Shown: positions 1 to 10,689, counted from the first letter of the stretch. The stretch: 64,000 nt of DNA from Notamacropus eugenii (GCF_028372415.1 NC_092874.1:62185865-62249864); one strand, 5' to 3'. Numbers and translations are program-made. Notes: generated by a model not told the origin, from the sequence alone.

Positions 1-196
1 TCATTTTTGCATCTCTAGTTGAGAAGCATTCTGTCAGGAAATCTTTTGTTCAACTACTTTGAAATAGCGTTTTCTTTACAACAATCTAAGTTGAGAGCCA
101 GTCTAACCTGGCCATATGAAGCCAAATCTTGCTTAGGGTCCCTTTCTATGTGACAGTTTTCTCTGAGCAAATCTTCCTTCTACATCAGTCATTGAT

Positions 197-674
197 AAAA
201 ACTATAAGAAATAACCAGGAGAACGTTGTATATAGTAAAAGCAATATTGCTCGATGAAAAACTGTGAAGGCCTTAGCTATTCTCAGCAACGTAATGATCC
301 AAGACAATCCCAAAGGACTGATAACGAAGCGTGCTATCCCTTTCCAGAGAAAGAACTGATATTGTTTGAATACACACTAAACCAAGCTATTTTTCCATTT
401 TCTTTTGTTTTTTCTTTTATTTGAGTTTTCTTGTACAAAACGACTAATCTGGAAATGTTTACATGTGTATAATTTTTTACACATGTATTACACATTGTAC
501 ACATGTATAATCTATGTTATATCTGATTGCTCCCAGATATTTCCTCTCCCCTAGGTTTCTAGGTACTCCTCTAGGTACAACACTTTACTAGCCTTATGGT
601 GGCTGCTGGATATTGGGATAGAATTTGGAACTCAGAACTTAAATAAAAATATTTTTTAAAAACTATAAGAAATA
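197..674 (+). mobile_element. 5'-truncated L1 3' end with 17-bp target-site duplication
   Basis: The body, about 214-657, reads as the 3' untranslated end of a marsupial-type L1 ('accaggagaacgttgtata', 'agagaaagaactgata', 'acatgtgtataat', 'gaatttggaactcagaa') and ends in an A-rich tail. The 17-mer aaaaactataagaaata is repeated exactly at 197-213 and 658-674, which marks a target-primed insertion. The L1 assignment is from memory of the family; the duplication is read directly. Bases 1-196 hold nothing I recognise. Confidence 0.85.
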
Positions 675-679
675 TAAAT

Positions 680-996
680 GAAGATGTAGAGGTCAAGGGA
701 AGGACTCCTTGTTTTGTGGACTGATGACACAAAGCTGGGAGGGTTAGGTAATACCACAGATGATAAAATGCTAGGCCAAAACTAACAATATAAATTTTAA
801 CAGGGATAATTATAAACATCCTACTTATAGATTCCAAAAACTGGCTATGGCAAGCCAAGATGGAGGAGATTCATGGGGTAATAATGAGAAAGACCACTTT
901 TAAAAAAAATAAAGACAATCTCAGGCAGGATAAGGTCCAGATTACAGGAAGAAGCATCCTGGATCACTGGTCATACCACAACTGGAATATTATGTT
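680..996 (+). mobile_element. L3/CR1 LINE fragment, left part
   Basis: 'gatgacacaaagctgggaggg' near 723 and 'ggtcataccacaactggaatatt' near 970 are hallmark stretches of the 3' part of L3, a CR1-type LINE. The match stops near 996 and resumes at 1205, so this is the left half of one copy split by an L2 insertion. Its coding frame is broken. Confidence 0.7.
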
Positions 997-1204
997 TAGT
1001 TTAAGTGTCATCTCCATAAAACTTTTCCAGATTTCCCAAATAATTAACGTTCTCTACTTCCTCCCCCCAAAATTGCTTTGTATTTATTTTCTATGTACTT
1101 GTAGCATGTAAACTCCTTGAGGCCAGGGCTGCCTTTGTCTCTATCTTCAGCAGCTAGCATGTAACTGTTGTTTCAGACATGTTTATTAAGTTAAATTGAT
1201 TTGA
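997..1204 (+). mobile_element. L2 3' end inserted into L3
   Basis: It carries the L2 tail pattern: 'gtaaactccttgaggccagggctg', then 'cagcagctagcatgtaa', then 'tgtttattaagttaaattga'. It interrupts an L3 copy whose two halves flank it, so this L2 copy is younger than the L3. No clear target duplication is visible. Confidence 0.75.
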
Positions 1205-1620
1205 ATTCAAGGGAAGGTAACCAGGATAAGGAGAGATCTGAAAAACATTTTGTATCAGGAACAGTTCAAAGGCATTGGGGATGTGAATGTTTAAGCTTGA
1301 GAAGAGAAAGATTCAGGGGAGACATGATAGCTGTCTTCAAATGCCTGAAGGACCATCATGTGGAAGAGGGATTTCATTTTAATATCCTTGGCTTCAGAGG
1401 GTTGAAGCAATGAGGGGAAGAAAGCAGATTTCAGCTCAATGGAAGAAAAAAACAATCTATCTAAAAATGGATTAGACTATTTTGAAAGGTAGTAAGCTCC
1501 CTAACATTGGAAAATCTCAAACTAAGACTTAATTATCCTTAAGCAGGAAGAGAGGACTCCTGCTCTGTGTGGAAGGTAGGACTGGATGACTTCTAAGGTT
1601 TTTATTTTAGGAGCCCATTT
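1205..1620 (+). mobile_element. L3/CR1 LINE fragment, right part
   Basis: It continues the L3 copy from 'aattcaagggaaggtaaccaggat' through 'tttaagcttgagaagagaaag', 'catgatagctgtcttcaaat', 'catgtggaagaggga' to 'ggactggatgacttctaagg', the usual order at the L3 3' end. A 70-codon open frame here is a chance frame inside the repeat. Confidence 0.8.
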
Positions 1621-1890
1621 CTCAAAGTGTAGAGAAATTGCTAATCTGTTTGGTTGATTATTTTATAGTCTTAACGACTAATAATGCTAAAATGTTTATG
1701 AGTTTCCCCACTAGGTCTTATCACTTTGCAGGACTTTGTGAGACATTTGGACACATAAAAGATGGTGCCTGGGCTAGAGAAGTGGACACTTTCACTGAGG
1801 AGGCATGACAGTGGTATTGAAGAGTGGTAAAGACTGTAATTTAATGTTTTACATGAACATTTCTTATGTCTGTCGTGTCACCAATAAGGT
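1621..1890. other. unassigned single-copy sequence
   Basis: No repeat signature, RNA gene or coding frame recognised between the L3 and the next MIR tail. Confidence 0.5.
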
Positions 1891-1894
1891 TATC

Positions 1895-2060
1895 AGTTTC
1901 TAGAGGAAAGATACCACTTTACAATTTCTTCTTCTATAAAGTGAGAAAGTTGGATCAGACAATCTCTAACGTCTCTTCCAGTGCTAGAATCCCAATGTGT
2001 ATACCCTTCAATGCCTGGCACCATGCTGTCCATGGAGTAGGCATTCCATAAAGATTTGTT
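1895..2060 (+). mobile_element. MIR 3' part followed by an L2-like tail
   Basis: 'tataaagtgagaaagttggatcagac' to 'cttccagtgctagaatccc' is the MIR 3' segment. It is followed by 'gcctggcaccatgctgtccatggagtaggcattccat', an L2-like tail ending in 'tttgttgaattc'. Confidence 0.6.
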
Positions 2061-2077
2061 GAATTCCTAGATCCTAT

Positions 2078-2135
2078 AAGAATTCAGAAAATCACTGTCA
2101 GCCAGAATGCAAAACCAGTGATTTTCTGAATTCTT
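2078..2135. repeat. perfect 20-bp inverted repeat, 18-nt loop
   Basis: aagaattcagaaaatcactg at 2078-2097 is exactly reverse-complementary to 2116-2135, with 2098-2115 between the arms. An RNA copy could fold into a 20-bp hairpin. It may be a tiny transposon remnant, a hairpin RNA or a replication-error inversion; nothing here decides. Confidence 0.95.
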
Positions 2136-2149
2136 TCAGAGGAGCTTTC

Positions 2150-2400
2150 AAAACAAAGCTTCAAGGAAGAGATGGGAATGAAGTCGAGCTTTAAAAACAG
2201 GATAAAGTTGGAATAGAGGGAGAAAAGGAGAGAGGCTATTCCAGGCAGACAGAGCAAGATAAGCTAAGTCAGAGTGGGAATAACAAGACATCTTTGAGGA
2301 ATAGTGAGCAGCTGAGAGTCAGGAGTGGAGAATGAGCTGAGACAGACTGAGAGAGACAAAAAGGAACCGCGGCTATTAAGGAGAAGGTGTCCAGAGGCAG
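2150..2400 (-). mobile_element. probable L2 fragment
   Basis: 'agagaggctattccaggcagacagag' and the purine-rich stretch around it resemble the antisense of the L2 3' region. Divergence is high and the ends are vague. Confidence 0.35.
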
Positions 2401-2644
2401 ATGCTTGCTCTTGCTAGGACCCATTTATAGCACCAGGTTGTATAGCCCGAGGATGGGTCTTCCATCAGATGAGCTGATAAGGATAATTGAGGGAGTAGGG
2501 ACAAAGAGCTAGCACTGCAATGTGAAAGCCATCCAGGTGTATGGAGAAGCAAGACTGGGGATTCTAAGAATGAAACGAGTCAACAGAGAGCGTTCTGTGT
2601 TTGTGTTTAAGAAGATGAGAGTAGGGGCCCATGTCCTAGTGTGC

Positions 2645-2742
2645 ACATGCACACACACACATACACACACAGTATCCTCACAACACTTAGCACAGTACCC
2701 ACAACATAGTAGGCACTTAATAAATGCTTATTGACTGTTGAC
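2645..2742 (+). mobile_element. (CA)n run plus L2-type tail
   Basis: A short CA repeat (about 2645-2670) is followed by 'acttagcacagtacccacaac' and 'agtaggcacttaataaatgc', the L2/MIR3-type 3' tail. Confidence 0.65.
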
Positions 2743-2895
2743 ACACATACATAAGAATACCAACGGAGAAAAAAGTGATGAAAGCTGCAAAAAGCAAATG
2801 TCCTCAACAATGTATACAAACCGTGGGTTATTGAGTTTTGTTTGATTTTCTGGGGAAAAAAAAGTCAGGGGAAGTATGGAGACAGGGTCACCCAA

Positions 2896-2923
2896 GGCTT
2901 GACATGGCTTGACATGGCTTGAG
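2896..2923. repeat. short tandem repeat, period 10
   Basis: Nearly three copies of 'ggcttgacat' lie directly upstream of a MIR. Confidence 0.85.
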
Positions 2924-2924
2924 C

Positions 2925-3125
2925 AAGACAGTATGGTGCAAAGGGTGCTAGCTGGACTTGAAGTCGGAGACCTGAGTTCAAAACCCAGCTCATTACTTAC
3001 TACCTGTGTGGCCTTGGGCAGGTCACTTGCTCCTTCTGTTCTAGAGTTTCTTCATCTGCATAGTGATAGTAGAACTACATAACTTTTGACATCTCTTCAG
3101 GTTCTAACTCTATGATTCTACAGCA
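2925..3125 (+). mobile_element. MIR SINE
   Basis: Near full-length MIR: 'gacagtatggtgcaaag' head, 'gacctgagttcaaaacccag' (tRNA B-box-like), core 'attacttactacctgtgtggcc', and tail 'caggttctaactctatgattct'. Confidence 0.85.
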
Positions 3126-3149
3126 GTGGAACAAAATAAGTCTGCCCAG

Positions 3150-3275
3150 AGTGAAGAGTTAATTTCAGGAAGTAGCATGAGAAAAAGTTAAGAAACCTAG
3201 ATAGAAAATACTAAGCCATAGAAGATTTTTGAGCTGAGGAGTGACATAATGAAAGCGATGTTTTAGGAATGTAGC
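3150..3275 (-). mobile_element. probable L2 fragment
   Basis: 'gagctgaggagtgacataatg' resembles the antisense L2 motif 'gagcaggggagtgacatggtc'. It may be the continuation of the fragment near 2150-2400. Confidence 0.4.
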
Positions 3276-4130
3276 ATCCAGGCCTCCTCCCTTTCACCCT
3301 AAGTTCAAGCAAAGTTATGGGTATGGGTAAGCATCCATTCAAAATCATAGCACACCAGTTCCCAGCAGTTGTTGGTTTTTTGTTTTTGTTATTTTTGTTT
3401 GTTTTTTTTTTTTACCAGCCAAGAAGAAGACACATTAAAAACAAAATGCATTTAAACATCCTAACAAGACGTAGCAAGAAAAATTCCCCTATGCACCAAG
3501 GGTTATACTCTCTCACAGGTTACCCACCAGCAATAGGGGAAGGAATGCATCCATATCAAATCATCTTTGCCTCTTTTTTTCCTTTAGAAAAAAAAACACT
3601 CAGCATAACAGGAAAAATAGTTATAAAGCATTATCACCCCCCCCCCAAAAAACTGGAACACCCACTCTTACAAATATACACAGAATCTAGGGAGGGGGAT
3701 GAGATGGGGGAGAACAGGTACAAATTTAAAGACGTCAGTGAGGCACACATGTAGGTAACTCCTGTGGCCAAGACAGCGAACAACTCCACAAGTACAGGGT
3801 CTTGCTGTCCTCTTTCCTAAGAGTTTTCACAAAATTCACTCTGGGATCAGAGCATTGGTGTCAGAGGTAGATGAGCCTCTCTACTGCTAGGCTGGGCTGG
3901 TGTGACATGTTCACTAGACATACAGCTCTGCTAGGCTTGACCTCTCAGATCACTTGGGCATTGAACTGGATGAGGAAAGTGTCTTAGCTATTAGGTACAG
4001 ATGCTATCTGATTGCCCTGGGTGACTCTTAGCATGGCAAAATATCTCTAGTGGACTAGTCAATCCACTGGACTCTGTGAACTCACCTCCTTTATGGCAGC
4101 TAGCCTCTACTATCTCCAACCTGTAACTTG
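3276..4130. other. unassigned sequence with T-rich and C-rich runs
   Basis: It holds a T-rich run at about 3375-3414 and a nine-C run near 3637. Two loosely similar 25-bp pieces occur ('aagcatccattcaaaatcat' near 3329 and 'atgcatccatatcaaatcat' near 3545). The 145-codon open frame starting at 3317 spans the T-run as a string of Phe/Leu and has no domain I recognise, so I do not call it a gene. The run could be the poly(A) of a reverse-strand retrocopy, but no parent was identified. Confidence 0.4.
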
Positions 4131-4169
4131 GCTAAGTGCTACTACGTGCTCTTTTCAGTTAGAGTCTTA

Positions 4170-4285
4170 TGGTGGCTCATATGTATGTATGTATCTGTTA
4201 TTCTGAACTTAACAAATAAAATAAAATCAGCATATATACATATATATACACTACGTACACACATACGTACATATATATATATGGA
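4170..4285. repeat. TATG/TA/CATA simple repeats
   Basis: 'atgtatgtatgtatc' and 'catatatacatatatataca' to 'gtacatatatatatatgg' form a degenerate low-complexity patch. Confidence 0.85.
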
Positions 4286-4351
4286 TAGAAGAGAAATTAT
4301 ACCTGAAACTCTAAGTCTATAATATAGTTGGCTTTCCTTTTTAAGCACACC

Positions 4352-4394
4352 ATAAATTCAACATGTAACTTTCAAAACTGTCCTGTTTGCCTGT
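4352..4394 (+). repeat. unclassified dispersed repeat, copy 1
   Basis: This segment ('acatgtaactttcaaaactg' core) resembles 9269-9312 ('catgtgactttcaaagctgg') at roughly three quarters of positions. I could not name the family. Confidence 0.5.
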
Positions 4395-4438
4395 GATTCC
4401 TTCTGACTTTCCTTCTGTTACACTTTGGTGCATCTTTA

Positions 4439-4762
4439 TTTTTTTTTTTTTTTTTGAGACTGGTCTCCTATCTTGCCCTGGCTGGAAGTGTTGTGACCAC
4501 TCATGGTCTGTGTTCCACTTCCGATCAGCACAGAAACTTGAACCTGTTTTGTGTTCAGCCTGAGCTGGTTTGCCTTTCCTAAGGCAGCCTGTGCAGCCAC
4601 CACCACCACCTATCTCAGGGGCTCAGCATTTGATGCCAGACTTAGTACACAAACCTGAACAACATTCACCCTACTACAGCTCAGAACTCCCCGACTCAGA
4701 ACTCCCCACTAGGCTCAACCTCCACAGGAACAGCGATTACAGCTATGTACCATCATGACGGG
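4439..4762 (-). pseudogene. 7SL (SRP) RNA retropseudogene, full length
   Basis: Read on the reverse strand, the whole 7SL RNA can be followed from its 5' Alu domain at about 4762 to its 3' end at 4456, with a 17-base poly(A) at 4439-4455 (T-run on the + strand). On the + strand, 'gagactggtctcctatcttg' and 'ccctggctggaagtg' match the reverse complement of the 7SL 3' end. 'cgatcagcacagaaact' (4522) and 'tgatgccagacttagta' (4631) match the S domain, and 'gattacagctatgtaccatc' (4735) the 5' end. The 307-nt body compares with about 300 for the real RNA. The S domain makes it a copy of 7SL itself, not an Alu-like SINE. Loss of the GC-rich 5' promoter bases and many substitutions make it non-functional. 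A 13-bp piece 'ctcagaactcccc' is tandemly doubled at 4680-4692 and 4695-4707. Confidence 0.85.
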
Positions 4763-5790
4763 GTCTTCTGAGCATTTAAAATACTTCAATGACGCTCTTT
4801 CTTTACATTTCTTTCTTCTGTCCCTCTTCCTTCCTTCCTTGTTTTGAAAACCTTATGCCTACTCCTCCCCCTAGCTCCCACCATGCCCTTCGTAGCGGTG
4901 AAAGGGAGAAGAAAAATAAAACCCTTCACAATGCTCTTTGGGACTGAAGAACTACTGTTCTCTTTCAACAAGGGCAGGGACCCTTAGCAGAAGTCTCTCC
5001 TCTTTGACTCCTTATGGGCTTGGGTTTTGAGGTTTGGTTACCTCCAGGCAGGAGGTTAAAGAGGTCTAGCCTCTCCTGTTTAAAAGTTCTTCCTGATTGA
5101 GAGCTGGAGTCTCTCAGTGAAGGTTTGGCTCTATTTTTATGGAAACTCCAGTCAACTAGCTAAAGAAGATCTTAAATTTCTTTGTCTCTAGAGCAGATTC
5201 TTCTGTCTTCTGGACTTCCTTCATCCCTTGTCTGAGTTATGGCCAGGAAACTCCTTTTAATACCTATCATATCAATGGTCTGAGCAAATCATCTCAGAAG
5301 TTCCACTTTTAAAAATGCAAATGTTCCATGCAAATCATGGAGACTGAGATGAGTGGCAAAGAATGAAAAGATCTGACTTCCCACCAGACAAAAAACAAAA
5401 ACGAAAAACAAAACTGTATTCCCTAGAGAAAGTTCAGTTAGGCAGCAATGTGCAGGATAAAATGAAGGTGGGACAGCCCAGAGATAAAAAGTCCAGTTAA
5501 AATAATCGAGTAAAAAGATGATAAAGATGGCACTGGGACAGGAAAGTATGGCTGGATCCAAGACTGATTATGAAGGAAGGAAACGGGACTTATGGCATGA
5601 GGGAGACCAGAGAGAAGGTCCATTTTTCTCATGTAAATTCATCCTGGCTAAATGAACAATTTTGTTTTTAAATTACAATTGTTTTCAACTAACAAGCACT
5701 TATTTTTATCACTCCCTCTCGTCACCCCCCAAACAGGAGTTACCAAACTTTCACAAATGGAAGAAAGATTCTTGGCAACTCCTCTTCATG
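4763..5790. other. unassigned sequence
   Basis: No clear repeat or coding signal. It has a short CTTC-rich patch near 4825. Open frames up to 90 codons lack domains. Confidence 0.45.
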
Positions 5791-5794
5791 GAGG

Positions 5795-5890
5795 GAACTG
5801 AAACAATCAGCAAGCATTTATGAAGTTTCTTCTCTATGCCAAACACTGGAGATAAAAGGAAGAAAACAAAGGCTTCACCACAAGCACATT
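5795..5890 (-). mobile_element. L2 3' end
   Basis: 'aatcagcaagcatttatgaag' then 'tatgccaaacactggagataaaagg' is the antisense of the L2 3' tail. Confidence 0.65.
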
Positions 5891-5904
5891 CTCAAAGTGT
5901 CTGA

Positions 5905-6065
5905 AAAAATGGAAAAAACCTTTGCTTCCCTTCCTAAAATGTATTCCCCAGTCTTCTACACCCATCCAAACTACTCATCCTTCAAGTCCTTCCTCTTTTG
6001 TTGCTGTCTTCTTCAAAGACTCCAAGTCATTGCTCGTTTTGACCCTCTCTGAATTCCTATGGTCT
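5905..6065 (+). mobile_element. L2 fragment
   Basis: 'ctactcatccttcaagtccttcctc' and the surrounding CT-rich text match the L2 3' region ('cctactcatccttcaagactcag'). Confidence 0.6.
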
Positions 6066-6710
6066 GTCTTTTCTGTATCACAGATTTTACCCCTAAATCA
6101 GCAGATCCTAAAATGATGGGATGGCTCCACACCATTATTTCAAGGGCTCCTCAAACCCATGTGAATCCATAAATATGCAGACATATGTACATTCTATAGG
6201 CAAAATACATATTTCCCTATTAGACATTAATTTTTGCTAATGTCATGGTTAATAAAAACCTTCAGAGTAGGTTCTCGTCTTTGTGTGTTTTATCAAAGGA
6301 CACCAGACCAACAATTACTACCCTGTGGAGGGCTGCAAAATGTTTTGATGCTAAATGGGGATCCTCATACTTGAAAAGGTTGGGAGTCACTAAACTACAA
6401 ATGGCTATGTGATGAGGGGTGGGGTGGTAGACAGAGACTGGTAGGTGGTCATTGCTAAGAGCCCAGCGGGTCTGGTTCAAAGCTGAGGTCTTCTGCCAAA
6501 AGGTGTCAATATGGGGAAATACAGGGGGAAGCCAAGGTGTGAGACAGCGGCAAGGAATAAGTAATCTAGAAACCATTCACCAGGTAATCAAGCCAGGAAG
6601 CAGAGCCGAGGTGGGGGTGGGCTCAAACAGGCTCCCTGAGGCTTTTAAGTGTGCCCCACCTCCCTAGGGCAGTACTTCAGGGCAGTTGCAATCCCACGGA
6701 GTTAGAGAGA
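6066..6710. other. unassigned sequence
   Basis: Nothing recognised. The 104-codon reverse frame at 6262-6576 has no known motif. Confidence 0.45.
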
Positions 6711-6714
6711 ACTC

Positions 6715-6890
6715 GGGGTTTAGGATTAGAAAACCTGGGCTAAAATCTCCTTTTCTCCCCTTAAGGGTTGTTTTATCTTGTGCAAATCGCTGCACCCAGC
6801 ACCATTTGTCCTGCCTATCCCCTGGGGTTGTTTTAATAATCAAATAAGCAAAATGGAAGTGAAGGTGGCTTTGGAAATAACACTATAATG
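6715..6890 (+). mobile_element. MIR SINE, diverged
   Basis: 'ggattagaaaacctgggct', 'ttgtgcaaatcgctgcac' and 'gggttgttttaataatcaaat' then 'gaaggtggctttggaaa' follow the MIR order. Confidence 0.6.
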
Positions 6891-6894
6891 TTTT

Positions 6895-7020
6895 TATAAT
6901 TCTCTAATTATGTCTCTGAATTAGATTACAAATTCCTTGAGGGCAGGGACCCTTTCTTATATTTCTTCCACAGCACCCGGCACAGTGCTGGGCACATAGT
7001 GGACATTTGTCAATCAAAGG
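6895..7020 (+). mobile_element. L2-type 3' tail
   Basis: 'attccttgagggcagggacc' followed by 'cccggcacagtgctgggcac' and 'atagtggacatttgtcaatc' is a clear L2 tail. Confidence 0.8.
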
Positions 7021-7029
7021 GAAAAATGT

Positions 7030-8290
7030 TGATTGACAGCTGTGTAGTTAAGTATTCTGCCCAATAGCTCACACTGGGTGAGAGTGCTTTGTGCTCTCAA
7101 AAGAAAATTCCCTTGAAATCATGGAGCTTACAAGTATTTCAGAGCTAGTGACTATAGAATGCTAAAGCTCTGTCAGCAGTCCGCACATAATCAACTCTTT
7201 GAGCTGTTTTCACTTCTTTTGGCTCTAAAAGTCTGAACTCCAGAAAGCCCCTTCCCCCACCCTGACAGCTGCAGTAACAATGGAGAAAGTCCAGGGCGGC
7301 CAACAAATCACACCACCGTGGAAATTTTAGGTCAGTGTATTTGGATCGTTGGTTGCACAATGAGACAAGAGGTCAGAGATTAAATTTCACTTCCCATACC
7401 CAACAAGGGTTAGCTTGAGCCCCTCAAACCCTCTCTTTAAGCTGGTGTATGCATATGGCAAATTCTGCCCCTGTGGCAAATAGTCAGAATTTTTTTCACT
7501 GTGGTTCATGAAAACCTTTTTATTAAAAAAGCTATAAAATAATTTCTCTATAGTCTTTGCCTGAACAAGACTGAGAAGAGTTATGTTTTTTTAAACTCTG
7601 TGAATCACTCAATTTTCTATTTTTATGTTACTTTTAGTATTACTAAATATGAAAATACTCTCCCTAGGGGGCAAAATTCCTGTATGAATATATATTTTTT
7701 CTTAATTGTGGGAATTTTTTGAAACCAGTGGTTCCCATTGCTATGGGATAGTAACCAGAACAAGGTTTCCAAGAATACCACAGCTTCCCTGCTACTCAGA
7801 CCCTTCTTCTTAGGAGGCATTCATTAAATGATTTCTATTGCAGCTAATACTAAATGCAAAAATGCTTACCTACATATGGATAGAGTCATGACTGTCTTCC
7901 TCTGATTCCACACAACCAAGAAGGATATCCAGTAGAAATTGCCTTTGTTTGGTTTGGTTTTTAATGTCACAAGATGAGTGGGAACACATTTTTCATTCCT
8001 TGGGGCTGTAACTTAAGAGTTTTGCACCTGGAGCAAATGAAGTAGATAGAACCCTCAGCCTATGAAACATACCCTCAAATCACACACTCATATCATGGTG
8101 AAACCAAGAACCTTTTGTGTGGTGAATTACAAGGGCGGCAGTTCTGTCTGAGTCATAGAGGAGCTCATCTGGGGCACAGTAATTGTGGAAGAAAGTCAAC
8201 CATATGGTAGCTCTGTTTGCTATCTTGCCACCTCGGTGCTAAGCTCAGTTGAGCCATTGGGATGATGAAGAACAAACACTAACTCCAGAA
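7030..8290. other. unassigned sequence
   Basis: No repeat, RNA gene or coding region recognised. Confidence 0.45.
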
Positions 8291-8299
8291 GGCAGAGAA

Positions 8300-8450
8300 A
8301 GTGAGTTCAGATCTTGTCTCTGATGCTTTCTAGCTGTGTAAAGGTGGACAAATGATGGCCTTCCTGGGTCCCATTTTCCTCATCTATAAAATGAGATTGT
8401 ATTAGATGGATTTAGGGTCCTTTCTGGATCTAAATCTCTGATCCTATAAT
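8300..8450 (+). mobile_element. MIR-type SINE, 3' two thirds
   Basis: 'gagttcagatcttgtctctga', 'ctagctgtgtaaagg', 'cctcatctataaaatgagat', then 'agggtcctttctggatctaaat'. Confidence 0.75.
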
Positions 8451-8454
8451 ATTA

Positions 8455-9995
8455 TTTCTGCTGAAGGATTGCAAGTAGTGTTTAAATATTGGTCTCCTGG
8501 GGAAAAGCCCTGGTTGCCCTACTCTATTTATAGTATGGCTCTCTCTCTCTCAAGTTTTGCCTCCTTTCCTAATTCCGAGCTCTCTTCTGATCCTATCTTA
8601 TCCAGAACCTACAAAGGTTATCTGGAACTGACTTAAGGGAGAAAAGTGATTGCCAAAGTATAAGTGTCAAAAAGATGCCTCTATATCCGCCCTTCAGTGC
8701 ACATCAAAAAGTACCTTTACTAAGAGAGACCAGTTAAATAAGGATATTTAATGCGTGATCATCGTTCTCTTCTATTGGTCCCAAATCTTGGTTTCTCAAT
8801 TTATCAAGACCTAAATGGCCCCTGAAGTTCTAGATATAAGAAAGATAATACAAAGCAGTTTTAAATGAATTTGACTTCATTCCTCAGATCCCCTTTGGTC
8901 AATAGCTCCTCTGGGTTCTATGGTTTGTGGGGAGCATCAAATCCTTCACTATCCCTGAGGTTCTGATCCCATTGGTACTATGCTTAGTGTCTGGACTATC
9001 AGCCATTAACCTAGTAGTCCCTATAAAAAGCAACTTCTGCTCACCTCAATAACCATTTTAAATTTAATATTTTTAAATTCTGAACTTCATGATATAGAAT
9101 GTAAAAGAAAAAAGGGAGAGTGTATAAGAAACTGCAAATCCCTTATTACATACAGCTTGATTTTCCTTTGAAGGATTAAATGAAATATTTCTTATTAACA
9201 TAGTGCCTAGTAGACCATAGGAGCTTAATAAATGCATGTTCCCTCACACTTCATCCCCAAAGTATATAATAAATTTCTCATGTGACTTTCAAAGCTGGCC
9301 TGCTTGTCTCTCTTTCTGTTCTCTTCAGTCATTTTTTCTCTTTTCTTTTTTCCAGCAGACTTTCCATGTGCAGTCTCCCAAGACTATGAGATTGTAAAGA
9401 TCAAAGATGGTGTCTGTATTTTCTGTATTACAACCAGCACAGTATGAATGCTCACCAAATAGTTAAGCAAGCCAAGCACTTGAATGGTTCTGAGAAGACA
9501 AAGTGGACAGAGCTGTTCAAAGGGTCAACAGGAACCTACAAATTCCAAGTTTCTTTTTAAAGAAGTTACAATTTTCCACTTTTTTGGTTTAGGATCAAGA
9601 CCCCTTGAGTGCTAAGGGCTTTACAAAACGAACCAACGGCTCCAACATTGGTAATCAAGGCAAAATTTTATATATAAGGAGACTTTTCTATTTATAATCT
9701 GAAATTATATATATCTATATGTACGTAGACATATACACACATTTGAAAGCATTAAAATGCAAATTACAGCTAGTAAAAATGAATTGCACTTGAGAAGGAA
9801 CTAGAGAATAAATGAGATCATTGTCTTTATGCACTAAATTTAGGCATAACTCCCTGTAATTGGGCAGGTGGGTTTCATTCATAAATAAATAAGATGGATT
9901 AGTGGGAGGTACAAGAATAGAGAAAGACAAGGAGAGAGATTCCCATGGATTTCTTTTGAAATGATTTCCTTGCATCCAGGCTCTTCAGCAACCCG
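8455..9995. other. mostly unassigned; one L2 tail and one unclassified repeat
   Basis: A short L2-type tail lies at about 9195-9245 ('tagtgcctagtagaccatagg', 'gcttaataaatgca'). 9269-9312 is copy 2 of the unclassified repeat seen at 4352-4394. The remainder has no signature I recognise. Confidence 0.5.
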
Positions 9996-9999
9996 TCCT

Positions 10000-10540
10000 T
10001 TAGACAGTAATCCAGCTGTTGTTCGTAAGATAGCTATCTGACCATATCACTGCTGCTCAAAAATCTTCAATGGTTCATCATTTTTTCTAAGATAAAATGA
10101 GAACTCCTTCGCCTGGCACTTAAGAGTCCTCCACAGTCTGGCTACAATCTACTTCTCTAACTTTATCTTATATAACTTGGTTTCATACGCTCTGCATTTC
10201 AGTCAAACTGGTGTACTGGCTGCTCCCAAAATCAGCATTCAATTTCCCAACTCTAAGCCTTTCAGCAAACCATCCGCCATGTCTGGAATGTACCTCCTGC
10301 TCACCTCCAGCCCTTAGAATTCTTGGTTTCTGTACGTGGTAGAGATTCCGTTATTCACGTGTAGTCCTCTTTCTCCCCCTCTTCTTTGTATAGGCAAAAG
10401 TTCATTTCTGTTCATGTTTGTTGGGTTCATAATAATAGTAATAAACTCTTCAAAAAGAATACCTCACTTCCTTCAAGGATCTGCTAAGGTGCTACACTCT
10501 ATTGAAAGCCTTATCCAATCTCTCCCCCTTCCCTTCTTCC
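10000..10540 (+). mobile_element. L2 fragment
   Basis: 'ctgaccatatcactgctgctc', 'cttcaatggttcatc', 'gcctggcacttaagagtcct', 'ccacagtctggctacaatct' and later 'ctcacttccttcaaggatctg' follow the L2 3' region in order. About 10360-10450 matches poorly and may be a small insertion. Confidence 0.8.
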
Positions 10541-10689
10541 TCCTGGTTAGCAGAGCCAGAATTGATGTGGGGCAAACAGGACTTCTTTTTTCAGGACACT
10601 GACCTCTGGGTTAGTGTGCCCCCAAAAGGGCAGGTTTCTTTCCTTCACTGACCATGATTCCCAGATTTGACCTGGGGAAAAGGATACCC

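Noticed and set aside
3317..3754. 145-codon forward frame
   Set aside because: The frame crosses a poly(T) run coding a Phe/Leu string and a C-run; composition is that of non-coding DNA.
4439..4762. Alu-like SINE
   Set aside because: The first impression from the poly(T) and 'gagactggtctc' was an Alu. The full S domain shows a 7SL retrocopy, and Alu does not exist in marsupials.
7020..7036. PBX/PREP-type site 'gttgattgacagctg'
   Set aside because: It lies at the end of an L2 tail whose sequence resembles the motif, so it is probably incidental.
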